Part shown: piece by piece, positions 26,342-34,503 of the stretch
How positions within the stretch are numbered: position 1 is the stretch's first letter
How the letters are laid out: each line of letters opens with the position of its first letter
Assembly: GCA_910587995.1 (NCBI GenBank)
Contig: CAJUNS010000015.1
Coordinates: forward strand, 1-53,758
Origin: an uncultured Oscillospiraceae bacterium
Lineage (GTDB): Bacteria > Bacillota_A > Clostridia > Oscillospirales > Acutalibacteraceae
Direction: 5' to 3'
DNA: 53,758 nucleotides
Translations under genes and position numbers: made by a program
Notes under the pieces: model-generated
What the model was told of the DNA's origin: nothing
The model's database searches: none
The model's input: only the letters and a program-made list of their open reading frames with translations

Positions 26342-28060
26342 ATGCTGAAAAGCCAAGAAACCCGCCGAATCGCCCCAGAAATGGACCCCCTGCGCGTGGG
26401 CATGGGCTGGTCCCCGGAAGACCTGGAAAAACCCCAGATTTTGGTAGAAAGCACCTACGGCCAAAGCCACCCCGGCAGCGCTCACCTGCTGGAGCTGGCT
26501 CAGGCTTCCTCTCAGGCGGCCGGTCAAAATGGCGGCAAGGCCGCCCTCTACTTTGCCACCGACATCTGCGACGGCATGTCCCAGGGCCATGACGGGGGCA
26601 ACTATTCCCTGGCCTCCCGGGATATTATCGCCAATTTGGTGGAAATTCATGCCAAGGCCACCACCTTTGACGCGGGCGTCTTTCTGGCTGGCTGCGACAA
26701 GTCTGTGCCTGCCCTGCTTATGGCCATTGGCCGCATCAATATGCCCAGCGTCTTTGTGCCCGGCGGCGTTATGGGCGCTGGCCCCGGCCTGCTGACCTTG
26801 GAACAGATCGGCAAGTACAGCGCCATGTTCCAGCGGGGCGAAATCACCCAGGAGCAGTTCACCTACTATAAGCTTCACGCCTGCCCTTCCTGCGGGGCCT
26901 GCTCCTTTATGGGCACAGCCTCCACCATGCAGGTGATGGCCGAGGCCCTGGGCCTGGCCCTGCCCGGCACGGCCCTGCTGCCCGCCGGTTCCCCCGAGCT
27001 GGCCCAAGCCGCCCGCCAAGCCGGGGAACGGGCGGCCCAAATGGCCCTTCTCGGCCCCTCCGCCCGGGAGATGGTTACCCGAAAGAGCTTTGAAAACGCG
27101 GTGATGGTCCACGCGGCCATCTCCGGCTCCACCAACACGCTGCTGCACCTGCCCGCCATTGCCCGGGAGTTCGGGGTGGAGCTTACGGCGGACGACTTTG
27201 ACCAGATGCACCGGGGGGCCCGCTACCTGCTGGATGTGCGCCCCGCCGGACGCTGGCCCGCCGAGTTCATCAGCTATGCGGGCGGCGTGCCCCGGGTGAT
27301 GGAGGAGATCCGGTCCATGCTCCACCTGGACGTTATGACCGTGACCGGCAAAACCCTGGGGGAAAACCTGGACGCTTTGGCCCAGTCCGGCTTCTACGCC
27401 CAGCGGGAAAAGGCCCTGGAGCCCTTTGGCCTCAAGCGGGAGGACGTAATCCGCCCCTTTGACGCTCCCATTGGCCGCAACGGCGCTGTGGCGGTGCTCA
27501 AGGGCAACCTGGCTCCCCAGGGGGCGGTGGTAAAGCACAGCGCCGTGCCCCAGGAGATGCACCGGGCGGTGCTGCGGGCCCGCCCCTTCGACAGCGAGGA
27601 AGAGGCCATCGCGGCGGTGCTGCACAAGGAAATCTACCCCGGCGAGGCGGTGCTCATCCGCTACGAGGGCCCCCGGGGCAGCGGCATGCCAGAGATGTTT
27701 TACACCACCGAGGCCATCTCCTCCGACCCGGAGCTGGCGGCCTCCATCGCCCTGATCACCGACGGACGGTTCTCCGGGGCCAGCAAGGGCCCGGCCATTG
27801 GCCATGTGTCCCCCGAGGCGGCCAGCGGCGGGCCCATTGCCCTGGTGGAGGAAGGAGACCTGATCGAGATCGACATTCCCGCCCGGGTGCTGCGCATCTG
27901 CGGCATTGGGGGCCAGGAGCGGACCGAGGAGGAAGTGTCCGCTGCGCTGCAAGAGCGCCAAGCCCGGTGGACTCCCAAGCCTCCCCGCTGTCAGAGGGGC
28001 GTTCTGTCTCTGTTTACCCAAAACGCCGCCCCGCCCGCGCTGGGGGGATATTTGAACTGA
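26342..28060 (+). CDS. IlvD/Edd-family dehydratase, probably sugar-acid type
   Basis: 572-residue Fe-S dehydratase. Cluster ligands are expected at the Cys residues of ATDICDGMSQGHDGG, AGCDKSVPALLMAIGR and ACPSCGACSFMGTASTMQ. Late blocks YEGPRGSGMPEMF and TDGRFSGASKGPAIGHVSPEA are canonical. The segment MQVMAEALGLALPGTALLPA reads more like sugar-acid dehydratases than biosynthetic IlvD (usually TANTMN). No ilvB/C/E genes are nearby, so branched-chain synthesis is not supported by context. ATG 26342 follows AAAGGAGCC. It is divergent from aroD. Confidence 0.85.
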   Translation: MLKSQETRRIAPEMDPLRVGMGWSPEDLEKPQILVESTYGQSHPGSAHLLELAQASSQAAGQNGGKAALYFATDICDGMSQGHDGGNYSLASRDIIANLVEIHAKATTFDAGVFLAGCDKSVPALLMAIGRINMPSVFVPGGVMGAGPGLLTLEQIGKYSAMFQRGEITQEQFTYYKLHACPSCGACSFMGTASTMQVMAEALGLALPGTALLPAGSPELAQAARQAGERAAQMALLGPSAREMVTRKSFENAVMVHAAISGSTNTLLHLPAIAREFGVELTADDFDQMHRGARYLLDVRPAGRWPAEFISYAGGVPRVMEEIRSMLHLDVMTVTGKTLGENLDALAQSGFYAQREKALEPFGLKREDVIRPFDAPIGRNGAVAVLKGNLAPQGAVVKHSAVPQEMHRAVLRARPFDSEEEAIAAVLHKEIYPGEAVLIRYEGPRGSGMPEMFYTTEAISSDPELAASIALITDGRFSGASKGPAIGHVSPEAASGGPIALVEEGDLIEIDIPARVLRICGIGGQERTEEEVSAALQERQARWTPKPPRCQRGVLSLFTQNAAPPALGGYLN

Positions 28061-28176
28061 ACCGCCCGCTCTCTTTTTTGTGCAAGAATCGAGAGGAAAC
28101 AGGAAGGAACAGGCCTTATAATAATAAAGACAGATTCATGCGCAAAACCCAATATGCGCAAAGGAGGAGGCTTTTC

Positions 28177-29025
28177 ATGGAATGGGTGGAACGATTAAAT
28201 CAAAGCATGGCGTATATTGAGGAACATCTGGCAGGTGAAATAGACTATGAACAGCTGGGGCGGATTGCCTGCTGTTCCACCTACCACTACCAGAGGATGT
28301 TCACTTATATGGCGGGCATCTCTCTGGCGGAGTATATCCGAAGAAGGCGGATGTCTTTGGCGGCCGTGGACTTGCAGGGCGGGGATGAGCGGATTATCGA
28401 CATCGCGCAGAAGTACGGCTATCAGTCCCCCACCGCGTTTAACCGGGCGTTCCAAGCTTTCCACGGAACAGCCCCCTCATCTGTTAAGAGCACAGGGGTA
28501 TCCGTGAAGTCCTTTTCCCCCATTGCGTTTCGAATCGCTGTGAAAGGAGCGGCAGAAATGAATTACAGGATTGAGACAAAAGAAGCGTTCCGGATTATTG
28601 GCGTATCCGCGCCGCTTGATCCGGAAATGGAAAACAACTTTATAGTTGTGCCTAAGATGTGGCGGGAGGCGTCCACAAATGGAACCATACAGAAATTGGC
28701 GGGAATGATGGATGCGCCGCCCATGGGGCTTTTAGGCGTGAGCGCCTGCCATGATGAGGAACCATGGAAATACTTTATTGCCGTTTCCAGCACAAAAGCA
28801 AGCGGCGAGTTTGAAGAATATACCGTTCCCGCATCCACTTGGGCAGTCTTTTCCGGAACGGGCACAAATCAATCCATACAGGAATTGGAGCGGCGTATTA
28901 TAACGGAGTGGCTTCCGTCCTCTGGGTATGAATATGCCAACGCTCCCGATCTGGAGGTTTACTTAAATCCAGATCCGCGGAACGCGCAATATGAGGTATG
29001 GATCCCCGTATCAAAAAAAGCATAA
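28177..29025 (+). CDS. AraC-family regulator with GyrI-like effector domain
   Basis: 282 residues. The N-terminus is an AraC DNA-binding domain with two helix-turn-helices (LGRIACCSTYHYQRMFTYMAG and IIDIAQKYGYQSPTAFNRAFQAFHG). The C-terminal half (~130-282) is a GyrI-like effector-binding domain (YRIETKEAFRIIGVSAPL, then LEVYLNPDPRNAQYEVWIPV). ATG 28177 follows AGGAGGAG. The gene is visibly poorer in GC than its neighbours, suggesting acquisition. Such proteins often sense drugs or small amphiphiles. Two hairpins downstream end the transcript. Confidence 0.88.
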   Translation: MEWVERLNQSMAYIEEHLAGEIDYEQLGRIACCSTYHYQRMFTYMAGISLAEYIRRRRMSLAAVDLQGGDERIIDIAQKYGYQSPTAFNRAFQAFHGTAPSSVKSTGVSVKSFSPIAFRIAVKGAAEMNYRIETKEAFRIIGVSAPLDPEMENNFIVVPKMWREASTNGTIQKLAGMMDAPPMGLLGVSACHDEEPWKYFIAVSSTKASGEFEEYTVPASTWAVFSGTGTNQSIQELERRIITEWLPSSGYEYANAPDLEVYLNPDPRNAQYEVWIPVSKKA

Positions 29026-29105
29026 GCGGTTGCCCCAAAGAGCGGAATGTTTTCCATTTGCCATTCCCGGCCTTTGCTTTCACGCGGAGCGTTCCCCGCA
29101 GGTTC

Positions 29106-29173
29106 GCCTGGCGGGTATAACCGCCAGAGGCAAAAAAGCAGGATGCCATGTGACATCCTGCTTTGCTTTTTTT
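29106..29173 (+). terminator. paired hairpins, the second an intrinsic terminator
   Basis: First hairpin GCCTGGCGG-loop-CCGCCAGAGGC (29106-29131). Then an 11-bp stem AAAGCAGGATG/CATCCTGCTTT (29135-29164) followed by GCTTTTTTT. It may also terminate the facing VOC gene. Confidence 0.78.
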
Positions 29174-29558
29174 AGATGGAAAGCCACCAGCACACCCCGT
29201 ACCGGTCGATAACCGTGGCGCAGCATGTGCTCCAGGGCAGTTCCCCAATGGGGGCAATGACCACGCCGCCCTGGCTGAGTACCTGGAAGGCATGGCGCAC
29301 AGCTTCTTCGCTGCCCATCTCGAACGCGTTAAAGGTCATAACCTGCCACTTTTCCCGGTGGATGAGCCCCACATCGTAAGGGGCGGGGGTTTCAGCGGCG
29401 GCTAGAAAGGGCTCGCCCTTTACAGAAAGCTCGCAGTGCTCATACGCGTCTTGGGCAGGGTTCTTTATTTCAAAGGTCACCTCCGCCCCAAAGGCGTCGC
29501 AGTAGTGCTCCACCGCCTCTAAGCTGTTTTGCACATAGACTTGGGTATAATTTTTCAT
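29172..29558 (-). CDS. VOC-family (PhnB/glyoxalase-like) protein
   Basis: 128 residues from ATG 29558, preceded by GCGGAGGTG. The fold signature is a short beta-alpha-beta pair: YTQVYVQNSLEAVEHYCDAFGAEVTFEIKNP and a C-terminal APIGELPWSTCCATVIDRYGVCWWLSI ending. This resembles PhnB/YjdN-type VOC proteins rather than catalytic glyoxalase I. It starts 5 nt after the aldo/keto reductase gene, whose last codons contain its ribosome site, so the two are one operon. The ligand is unknown. Confidence 0.82.
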   Translation of the reverse strand: MKNYTQVYVQNSLEAVEHYCDAFGAEVTFEIKNPAQDAYEHCELSVKGEPFLAAAETPAPYDVGLIHREKWQVMTFNAFEMGSEEAVRHAFQVLSQGGVVIAPIGELPWSTCCATVIDRYGVCWWLSI

Positions 29559-29562
29559 ATTC

Positions 29563-30597
29563 TTACACCTCCGCTTTACCGGCCAAAATATTCTGATAAT
29601 CCTCCCAGTTCCGCTTGAGCAGGGCGGGAGTGTCCAGCTCATAGGGGCATCTGCCCGCGCACTGGCCGCATTCTAGGCAGTTTTCGATGTTCTTCATCAT
29701 GGCCTGGGCCTGGGGCGTGAGCCAGTTGGCCGAAGGGCTGCGGCGGATGAGCTGGCTCATGCGGGCGCACTGGGGAATGTTGATGCCCGCCGGGCAGGGC
29801 AGGCAGTAGCCGCAGGACCGGCAGAAGTTGCCCACCAGCTCGGCCCGGTCCTTCTCAATCACCGCCTGAATGGCCGGGTCCTGGGTGCTAGGCGGGTTGG
29901 AGGAGGCCCCATAGCGCAGGAACTGGTCCAGCTCCGCCTCCCGCTGCACGCCCCAAATGGGCAGCGCGTGGTCAAAGTCCGCCTGCCAGGCATAGGCCGC
30001 GGCGGAGTTGGTAATGAGCCCCCCGGACAGGGCCTTCATGGAGATGAATCCCATGTTCTTCTCTTTGCACAGGCGCACCAGCGCCAGATCCTTCTCCGTG
30101 GCCAGATAGCAGAAGGGAAATTGCAGGGTCTCGTACAGGCCGGACTCCACCGCCTCGGTGGCTACGCCCAGCCGGTGGTTGGTAATGCCAATGTGGCGGA
30201 TCTTCCCCTGGGCCTTGGCCTCCAGCATAGCCTCATAGAGGCCGGTGCCATCCCCGGGCTTGGGGCAGAAGGCCGGGTTGTGGAACTGGTACACGTCGAT
30301 GTAACTGGTTTTCAGCAGGCCCAGGCTGGTTTCCAGGTCGTTCCAGAAGCCCTCCACAGTGGTGGAGGGGGTTTTGGTGGCTATGTAGATGTTCTCCCGC
30401 ACGTCCGCCAGGGCCAGGCCCATTTTTTCCTCGCTGTCCGAGTAGGAACGGGCCGTGTCGAAAAAGTTCACCCCGGCCTCATAGGCCTTGCGCAACAGCA
30501 TGCCCGCATAGTCCGCGCTGACTCTCTGAATGGGCAGCGCCCCAAAGCCGTTTTTGTTGGCCACAATTCCTGTGCTTCCTAATACTACTGTTTTCAT
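29563..30597 (-). CDS. aldo/keto reductase with C-terminal 4Fe-4S domain
   Basis: 344 residues. The first ~260 form an aldo/keto reductase barrel: catalytic Asp and Tyr in FFDTARSYSDSE, Lys in ATKTPST, His in VYQFHNPAF. The C-terminus adds two ferredoxin-like clusters, CRSCGYCLPCPAGINIP and CLECGQCAGRCPYELDTP. This fusion is common in anaerobes and suggests electron exchange with ferredoxin-type carriers. ATG 30597 is preceded by AGGAGTG. It is followed by the VOC gene in the same operon. Substrate unknown. Confidence 0.9.
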   Translation of the reverse strand: MKTVVLGSTGIVANKNGFGALPIQRVSADYAGMLLRKAYEAGVNFFDTARSYSDSEEKMGLALADVRENIYIATKTPSTTVEGFWNDLETSLGLLKTSYIDVYQFHNPAFCPKPGDGTGLYEAMLEAKAQGKIRHIGITNHRLGVATEAVESGLYETLQFPFCYLATEKDLALVRLCKEKNMGFISMKALSGGLITNSAAAYAWQADFDHALPIWGVQREAELDQFLRYGASSNPPSTQDPAIQAVIEKDRAELVGNFCRSCGYCLPCPAGINIPQCARMSQLIRRSPSANWLTPQAQAMMKNIENCLECGQCAGRCPYELDTPALLKRNWEDYQNILAGKAEV

Positions 30598-30753
30598 GTT
30601 GACTTCACTCCTAATTTCGGCCGCCTCCAAGCGGTCCAGTTTGCATGGCGGGCTGGCCGGAACCTTTCCCGCTTCATTCCCGGCAAAGCCGCGCCTCTTT
30701 CAAGGCCTTGTGAGTCCGCGCGTTGGCAAGGCGTGCGCCCTTCGCTATTCTGT

Positions 30754-30784
30754 ATTATACTATATGGAGCGGAGTCCTTGTCAA
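30754..30784 (-). promoter_or_regulatory. promoter of the aldo/keto reductase operon
   Basis: Minus strand: consensus -35 TTGACA (30779-30784) and -10 TATAAT (30754-30759), but with a 19-bp spacer, longer than optimal. The ~286-bp gap to the sigma-factor gene also holds a GCGGGG/CCCCGC hairpin (30814-30836) and a palindrome at 30845-30858. Confidence 0.55.
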
Positions 30785-30844
30785 GGCGGGAGAAAAAATT
30801 TTTGCGGGGTTGAGATATTTAGCCCCGCCAAAGGGTACTATTGG

Positions 30845-30858
30845 TGAAAAGCTTTTCA
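30845..30858. promoter_or_regulatory. 14-bp palindrome upstream of the ECF sigma gene
   Basis: TGAAAAGCTTTTCA, a perfect palindrome 25 bp before the sigma-factor start. It is a possible operator; no regulator is assigned. Confidence 0.35.
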
Positions 30859-30883
30859 AAACCAAGGGAAAGGGGGCGGGACC

Positions 30884-31357
30884 ATGAGCGACGAGGAATT
30901 TACCGGCTATGCCCAGGAATTCGCCGGGACGGTTTACCGGGTGGCCTTTCACACCTGCAAAAACGCCGCTGACAGCGAGGACGTGCTGCAAGACGTGCTG
31001 CTTAAGCTCTACCAGGAGAAAACGCCCTTCGAGAGCCGGGAGCATGTGCGCCGCTGGCTCATCCGGGTGGCAGTAAACCAGTCCCGCAAGCTGCTGCGGT
31101 CAGCCTGGTTCCGCCGTTCGCGGCCCCTGGAGGACTGCGCCGCCCTGCTGGAAGAGGCCGCTCCCGAGGAGAGCGGCGTGTTCCAGGCGGTGATGAACCT
31201 GCCCCAAAAGTACCGGACGCCCCTGTACCTGTATTATTACGAGGGCTACGCGGTCCGGGAGGTGGCCAGCCTGTGCGGGCTCAAAGAGTCCACGGTCTCC
31301 ACCCGGCTTCAGCGGGCCCGGCAAAAACTAAAACAAATGCTAGAGGAGGGCTCATAA
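30884..31357 (+). CDS. ECF-type RNA polymerase sigma factor
   Basis: 157 residues with the two sigma-70 regions of the extracytoplasmic-function group. Region 2 includes DSEDVLQDVLLKLYQ and HVRRWLIRVAVNQSRKLLR. Region 4 includes PQKYRTPLYLYYYEGYAVREVASLCGLKESTVSTRLQRARQKLK. GGAAAGGGGGCGG precedes the ATG. The stop TAA shares one base with the next ATG (TAATG), coupling it to a single-helix protein that probably acts as anti-sigma. The regulon is unknown; no GGAAC/CGTC-type autoregulatory promoter was found. Confidence 0.92.
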   Translation: MSDEEFTGYAQEFAGTVYRVAFHTCKNAADSEDVLQDVLLKLYQEKTPFESREHVRRWLIRVAVNQSRKLLRSAWFRRSRPLEDCAALLEEAAPEESGVFQAVMNLPQKYRTPLYLYYYEGYAVREVASLCGLKESTVSTRLQRARQKLKQMLEEGS

Positions 31358-31848
31358 TGGAATTTCATCCCGATGTATACAAGCGCGCGTGTTCCAAACT
31401 GAACGCCCCCCCGGACGCTGTAAAGGAGGCAATCGAGATGATTGAACAGAAGCGCAAACCGAGAAAGGCCGTTCGCAACCTGCTGGTAACCGCCGCCATT
31501 CTGGCCCTGGCTGTGCTGGCCGCCATGGGGGCCAACGCGGCTTCCGATGGCGAGTTGTTTGAGAAGACGATCTTCTTCTCCGTCTGCAAGGCCACCGATG
31601 AAAGCGGAGAAGTGAAGCTTTCCATGGACGTGGCGGAGAACGGAGACGCACTTCAAAACGCCCAGAAGTTCACCATCACCGAAGACGGAGAGGGCAAGGC
31701 CTACCTGACCTACACCGATGAAAACGGCATCCAGGTTCGGGAAGAGTTCGACTTGACGGAAGACAAAGCCAATGCCCAGAGCGCGCCCGCCGGCCAGGAG
31801 AACCCTGAAGCTGACGCGGAGCAAAGGGCCGCGTCAGACGCTGGATAA
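31357..31848 (+). CDS. putative anti-sigma factor, single-pass membrane protein
   Basis: 163 residues that I cannot assign to a named family. A cytoplasmic, charged N-terminus (1-40, MIEQKRKPRKAVRN at its end) leads into one membrane helix at ~41-60 (LLVTAAILALAVLAAMGA). An acidic extracellular domain then runs to the Ala/Glu-rich tail. The order and the one-base overlap with the ECF sigma gene are typical of sigma/anti-sigma pairs. No zinc H-x3-C-x2-C motif is present, so it is not a ZAS anti-sigma. Confidence 0.65.
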   Translation: MEFHPDVYKRACSKLNAPPDAVKEAIEMIEQKRKPRKAVRNLLVTAAILALAVLAAMGANAASDGELFEKTIFFSVCKATDESGEVKLSMDVAENGDALQNAQKFTITEDGEGKAYLTYTDENGIQVREEFDLTEDKANAQSAPAGQENPEADAEQRAASDAG

Positions 31849-31856
31849 ACCCGCGC

Positions 31857-31890
31857 AAAAAGCGCCTCCCAATGGGAGGCGCTTTCGCTT
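31857..31890 (+). terminator. intrinsic terminator after the sigma/anti-sigma pair
   Basis: A 12-bp stem AAAGCGCCTCCC/GGGAGGCGCTTT with loop AAT, followed by CGCTTTGC. The T tail is weak, but the stem is strong. Confidence 0.75.
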
Positions 31891-31944
31891 TGCTGTTTCT
31901 CAAGTGCGTTGACTATACCCTAAGAGCACAGGTCCAAATCCCTT

Positions 31945-33021
31945 TTACAGGGCGGCCCACCTGCCGGACTCCGCCGACGCGAGAATAGCGTCTACCACAT
32001 GCTGGTTGGCCTGGCCATCCTGGATGCGGGCGGCTTTTCCCTCTTCCACGCCCTTGATGATGTCCGCGAAGGACTGCATCTGGTCGCTGTAGTAATGGGC
32101 CGGAATGTGCAGCTTGGTGTAGGCGTGGGCCTCCGCGTTGATATCTCCCGAACAGACCTCGATCTCGTCGTCAACGCCTTGATTTGCGTCCAGAGAGTAC
32201 ACAATGGCGCCCTCGCTGCCGTAAATCTCCATACGCTGGTAATTTCCCCGGCCAAAGGCAAAGCGGGTAATCTGGAAGCTGGCGGACACACCGTCCTCCA
32301 TATCGGCCATGTAGTTGCAGAAGTCGTCCACATCCACCGGCCCCATGCCGCTGCCATCCAGCCGCTGGCGCTCGGTTACATAGGTTCCCGTGTGGCCCAC
32401 TACCCGCAGGTACTCCTTGTCCAGCACAAAACGCACCAGGTCCAAAGCGTGGCAGCCCAGGTCTCCCAGGGCCCCTGAGCCCGTGTGCTTTTTCTCATAC
32501 CGCCAGACCAGGGGGCATTCCGCCCGGGGCAGGCCCCAGGCCTGAAAATACTGTGTGTCCACATGGTATACCCGGCCGATTTTCCCCCGTGCGATCAGGT
32601 CCTTGGCAAAGCGCGCCGCCGCCTTGAACCGGTAGGAGAAGCACACCATATTGGGCAGGCCCTTTTCCTCCGTGGCCTTGGCCAGAATATCCGCTTCCTC
32701 CGCTGTCATGGTGACGGGCTTCTCCACATCATAGGGCTTTCCCGCCTCCACAGCGGCCATGGCCACGGGAAAGTGCACATCGTTGGGGGTGCAGATGTCC
32801 ACCGCGTCCACATCGGGACAGTTCACTAAGTCGCGATAGTCCAAAAAGCGGTGGGCGGGGTCAATGCCCAGGCGGTCGCCGGTCTCATTCAATTTCGTTT
32901 CGTCAATGTCGCAAATGGCGGTAAGTTCCAGGTCAGGGCTGCGGTCAATGCCCGGCTGGTGCACGCCGCTCCAAATGCCGCCCAGGCCCACGGAACCTAC
33001 GCGAATTATTTTCTTTTCCAT
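31945..33021 (-). CDS. Gfo/Idh/MocA-family oxidoreductase 1
   Basis: 358 residues, an NAD(P)-dependent sugar or cyclitol dehydrogenase. The Rossmann start RVGSVGLGGIWSGVH, the EKPVTMTAEEA motif (~97-107, catalytic Lys) and GALGDLGCHALDL (~187-199, catalytic His region) are clear. ATG 33021 follows GGAGG. It is the last gene of the operon thuA-like, aldolase, kinase, isomerase, dehydrogenase. A paralogue of the same length lies at 41654-42730. With ThuA nearby it is reminiscent of the ThuA/ThuB pair, which oxidises disaccharides to 3-keto forms. Substrate unproven. Confidence 0.9.
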   Translation of the reverse strand: MEKKIIRVGSVGLGGIWSGVHQPGIDRSPDLELTAICDIDETKLNETGDRLGIDPAHRFLDYRDLVNCPDVDAVDICTPNDVHFPVAMAAVEAGKPYDVEKPVTMTAEEADILAKATEEKGLPNMVCFSYRFKAAARFAKDLIARGKIGRVYHVDTQYFQAWGLPRAECPLVWRYEKKHTGSGALGDLGCHALDLVRFVLDKEYLRVVGHTGTYVTERQRLDGSGMGPVDVDDFCNYMADMEDGVSASFQITRFAFGRGNYQRMEIYGSEGAIVYSLDANQGVDDEIEVCSGDINAEAHAYTKLHIPAHYYSDQMQSFADIIKGVEEGKAARIQDGQANQHVVDAILASAESGRWAAL

Positions 33022-33036
33022 ACAAAAGGCCTCCAT

Positions 33037-34422
33037 TTATAAGCTGTAAATTCCTTGCTGGTCCGCGTCGTCGAAAATCAGGCCCAAATACCGGGCCGCC
33101 TCTCGAAGCACAGGCTTGTAGTTTCCGTATACGCCGCCAATGTGGTGGATATAGGGTCCAAACATAAGCTTTTCTTCCCAGCGCTTCCAATTGTCCGCCT
33201 CAAACCAGACGTAGGTGCCGGTGGTCTTTGGACCATCCACGGCCCTGCCCTCTCCGCCAAACAGGTAGTACTCTCCCCCAGCCTCGTCAAAGCGGCAGAG
33301 GGTGATTGGGCCCTTTTTCAAAACAAAGCGCTCCTGGCCCTCCGCCAGGCTGGCGGCGCTTGCGGGGTCCTTTAAGGAGTAGGGGAAAGGCCCGCAGTGC
33401 CAAAGCAGCTCGGCGTTGTCGTTTTGCGGGTGGCGGATGGTCAGGTCGGCCAAAAACACCGCCTCTTCCCCCAGCGCCGCCGCTTGCAGCATGGCCATGG
33501 TCACCGCGCCGTTTACGTCCGTCTCACAGGCCAAAGGCAGGCCCAAATCCGCCAGCTCCCCCAGCACCGCGCACACCGGCGCGCCAAAAATAGAGGCGGC
33601 GCTCCAGCACTCCATGGCCCCGGCGGTACAGTGGTTTTCCTCCATCAGCCGCTTGACCGCCAATTTTAGGGCCGCGATGCGGTCCACGGTTTCCTCCGGG
33701 GTGCCGCTGGCGTCAAACCGGGCTCTAAGATCCTCCCGGCAGGCTTGGTAAGCCTCCGAAGCCTCCTTTTGCAGCTGGTCCGCCCGGGCCGCCGCCGCGT
33801 TGGGAGAAATGGGAATTACCGTAACGCCCAGCCTGCTTGCCAGATCCCCCTCGTTGGCCATAACGCTCATGAAAGGCTGGGGCCGGGCCCCGAACTTGGC
33901 AACCCGCAGGTTTTTCACGGTTTTCACCACCGCCGCCACCCGGATGAAGTTCTCAAAGCCCTGGCGGAAATCCTCGCTTTCGGTTTCGCAGTTCCATATG
34001 TAGCTGTACGCCACCCCAAACCGGCGCAGGACCTTGGTGCAGGCAAACATGCCGCACTGGGTGTCCCGGCCCCGGCTCTGGGGGGTGTTGGGCCGTTCGT
34101 CCCGAGGCCCCCACACCAGAGTGGGCGCCTTGAGGGCAGCGGCCACCCCGGCGGCGCACTGCTCCTCTCCAAAGTCGCAGTGGGGCAGAAACAGGGCGTC
34201 GATTCGGGCGTCCTTAAACTTTTCCACCACGGGAGAGATCTTATCTGTCTCAAACAGAATCCCGTTCTCACAGATGTCATCGATGTCCACGATTTTCACG
34301 AATCCAGGCTTCACCGCGCGGATCACCGCCATGAACTTGTCTTTTTGGCGCTTCGCCTCTTCCATGCTGAGAAATCCCCGCTTGGTGGGGGCCACGCCCA
34401 GCACGACTGTGGGCTTGCTCAT
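33037..34422 (-). CDS. L-fucose/L-arabinose isomerase-family protein
   Basis: 461 residues. The N-terminal region (VVLGVAPTKRGFLSMEEAKRQKDKF) and central segments (IDALFLPHCDFGEEQCAAGVAAAL, PTLVWGPRDERPN) fit the FucI/AraA-like fold, in which metal-dependent aldose-ketose isomerisation takes place. Possible metal ligands include acidic residues in LACETDVNGAVTMAML and His in WHCGPFPYSL. It is shorter than classical FucI (~590 residues) and AraA (~500). The position between a PfkB kinase and a dehydrogenase supports a catabolic isomerase. The sugar cannot be named. Confidence 0.82.
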   Translation of the reverse strand: MSKPTVVLGVAPTKRGFLSMEEAKRQKDKFMAVIRAVKPGFVKIVDIDDICENGILFETDKISPVVEKFKDARIDALFLPHCDFGEEQCAAGVAAALKAPTLVWGPRDERPNTPQSRGRDTQCGMFACTKVLRRFGVAYSYIWNCETESEDFRQGFENFIRVAAVVKTVKNLRVAKFGARPQPFMSVMANEGDLASRLGVTVIPISPNAAAARADQLQKEASEAYQACREDLRARFDASGTPEETVDRIAALKLAVKRLMEENHCTAGAMECWSAASIFGAPVCAVLGELADLGLPLACETDVNGAVTMAMLQAAALGEEAVFLADLTIRHPQNDNAELLWHCGPFPYSLKDPASAASLAEGQERFVLKKGPITLCRFDEAGGEYYLFGGEGRAVDGPKTTGTYVWFEADNWKRWEEKLMFGPYIHHIGGVYGNYKPVLREAARYLGLIFDDADQQGIYSL

Positions 34423-34503
34423 TCTGTTCCCTTCTTTCTTTGGGCGTAATTTATTTTTGAAGAAGCCGCCGTAGGCCCGGCCCAGGGGCGCTGGGCGGCT
34501 CTG

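Noticed and set aside
25853..28021. 722-residue antisense frame over the IlvD/Edd gene, running into aroD
   Set aside because: Repetitive non-protein-like composition; the sense strand carries the full family motifs.
29563..30630. Eleven extra residues on the aldo/keto reductase
   Set aside because: AGGAGTG precedes the internal ATG at 30597, and the family start MKTVVLGSTG aligns there.
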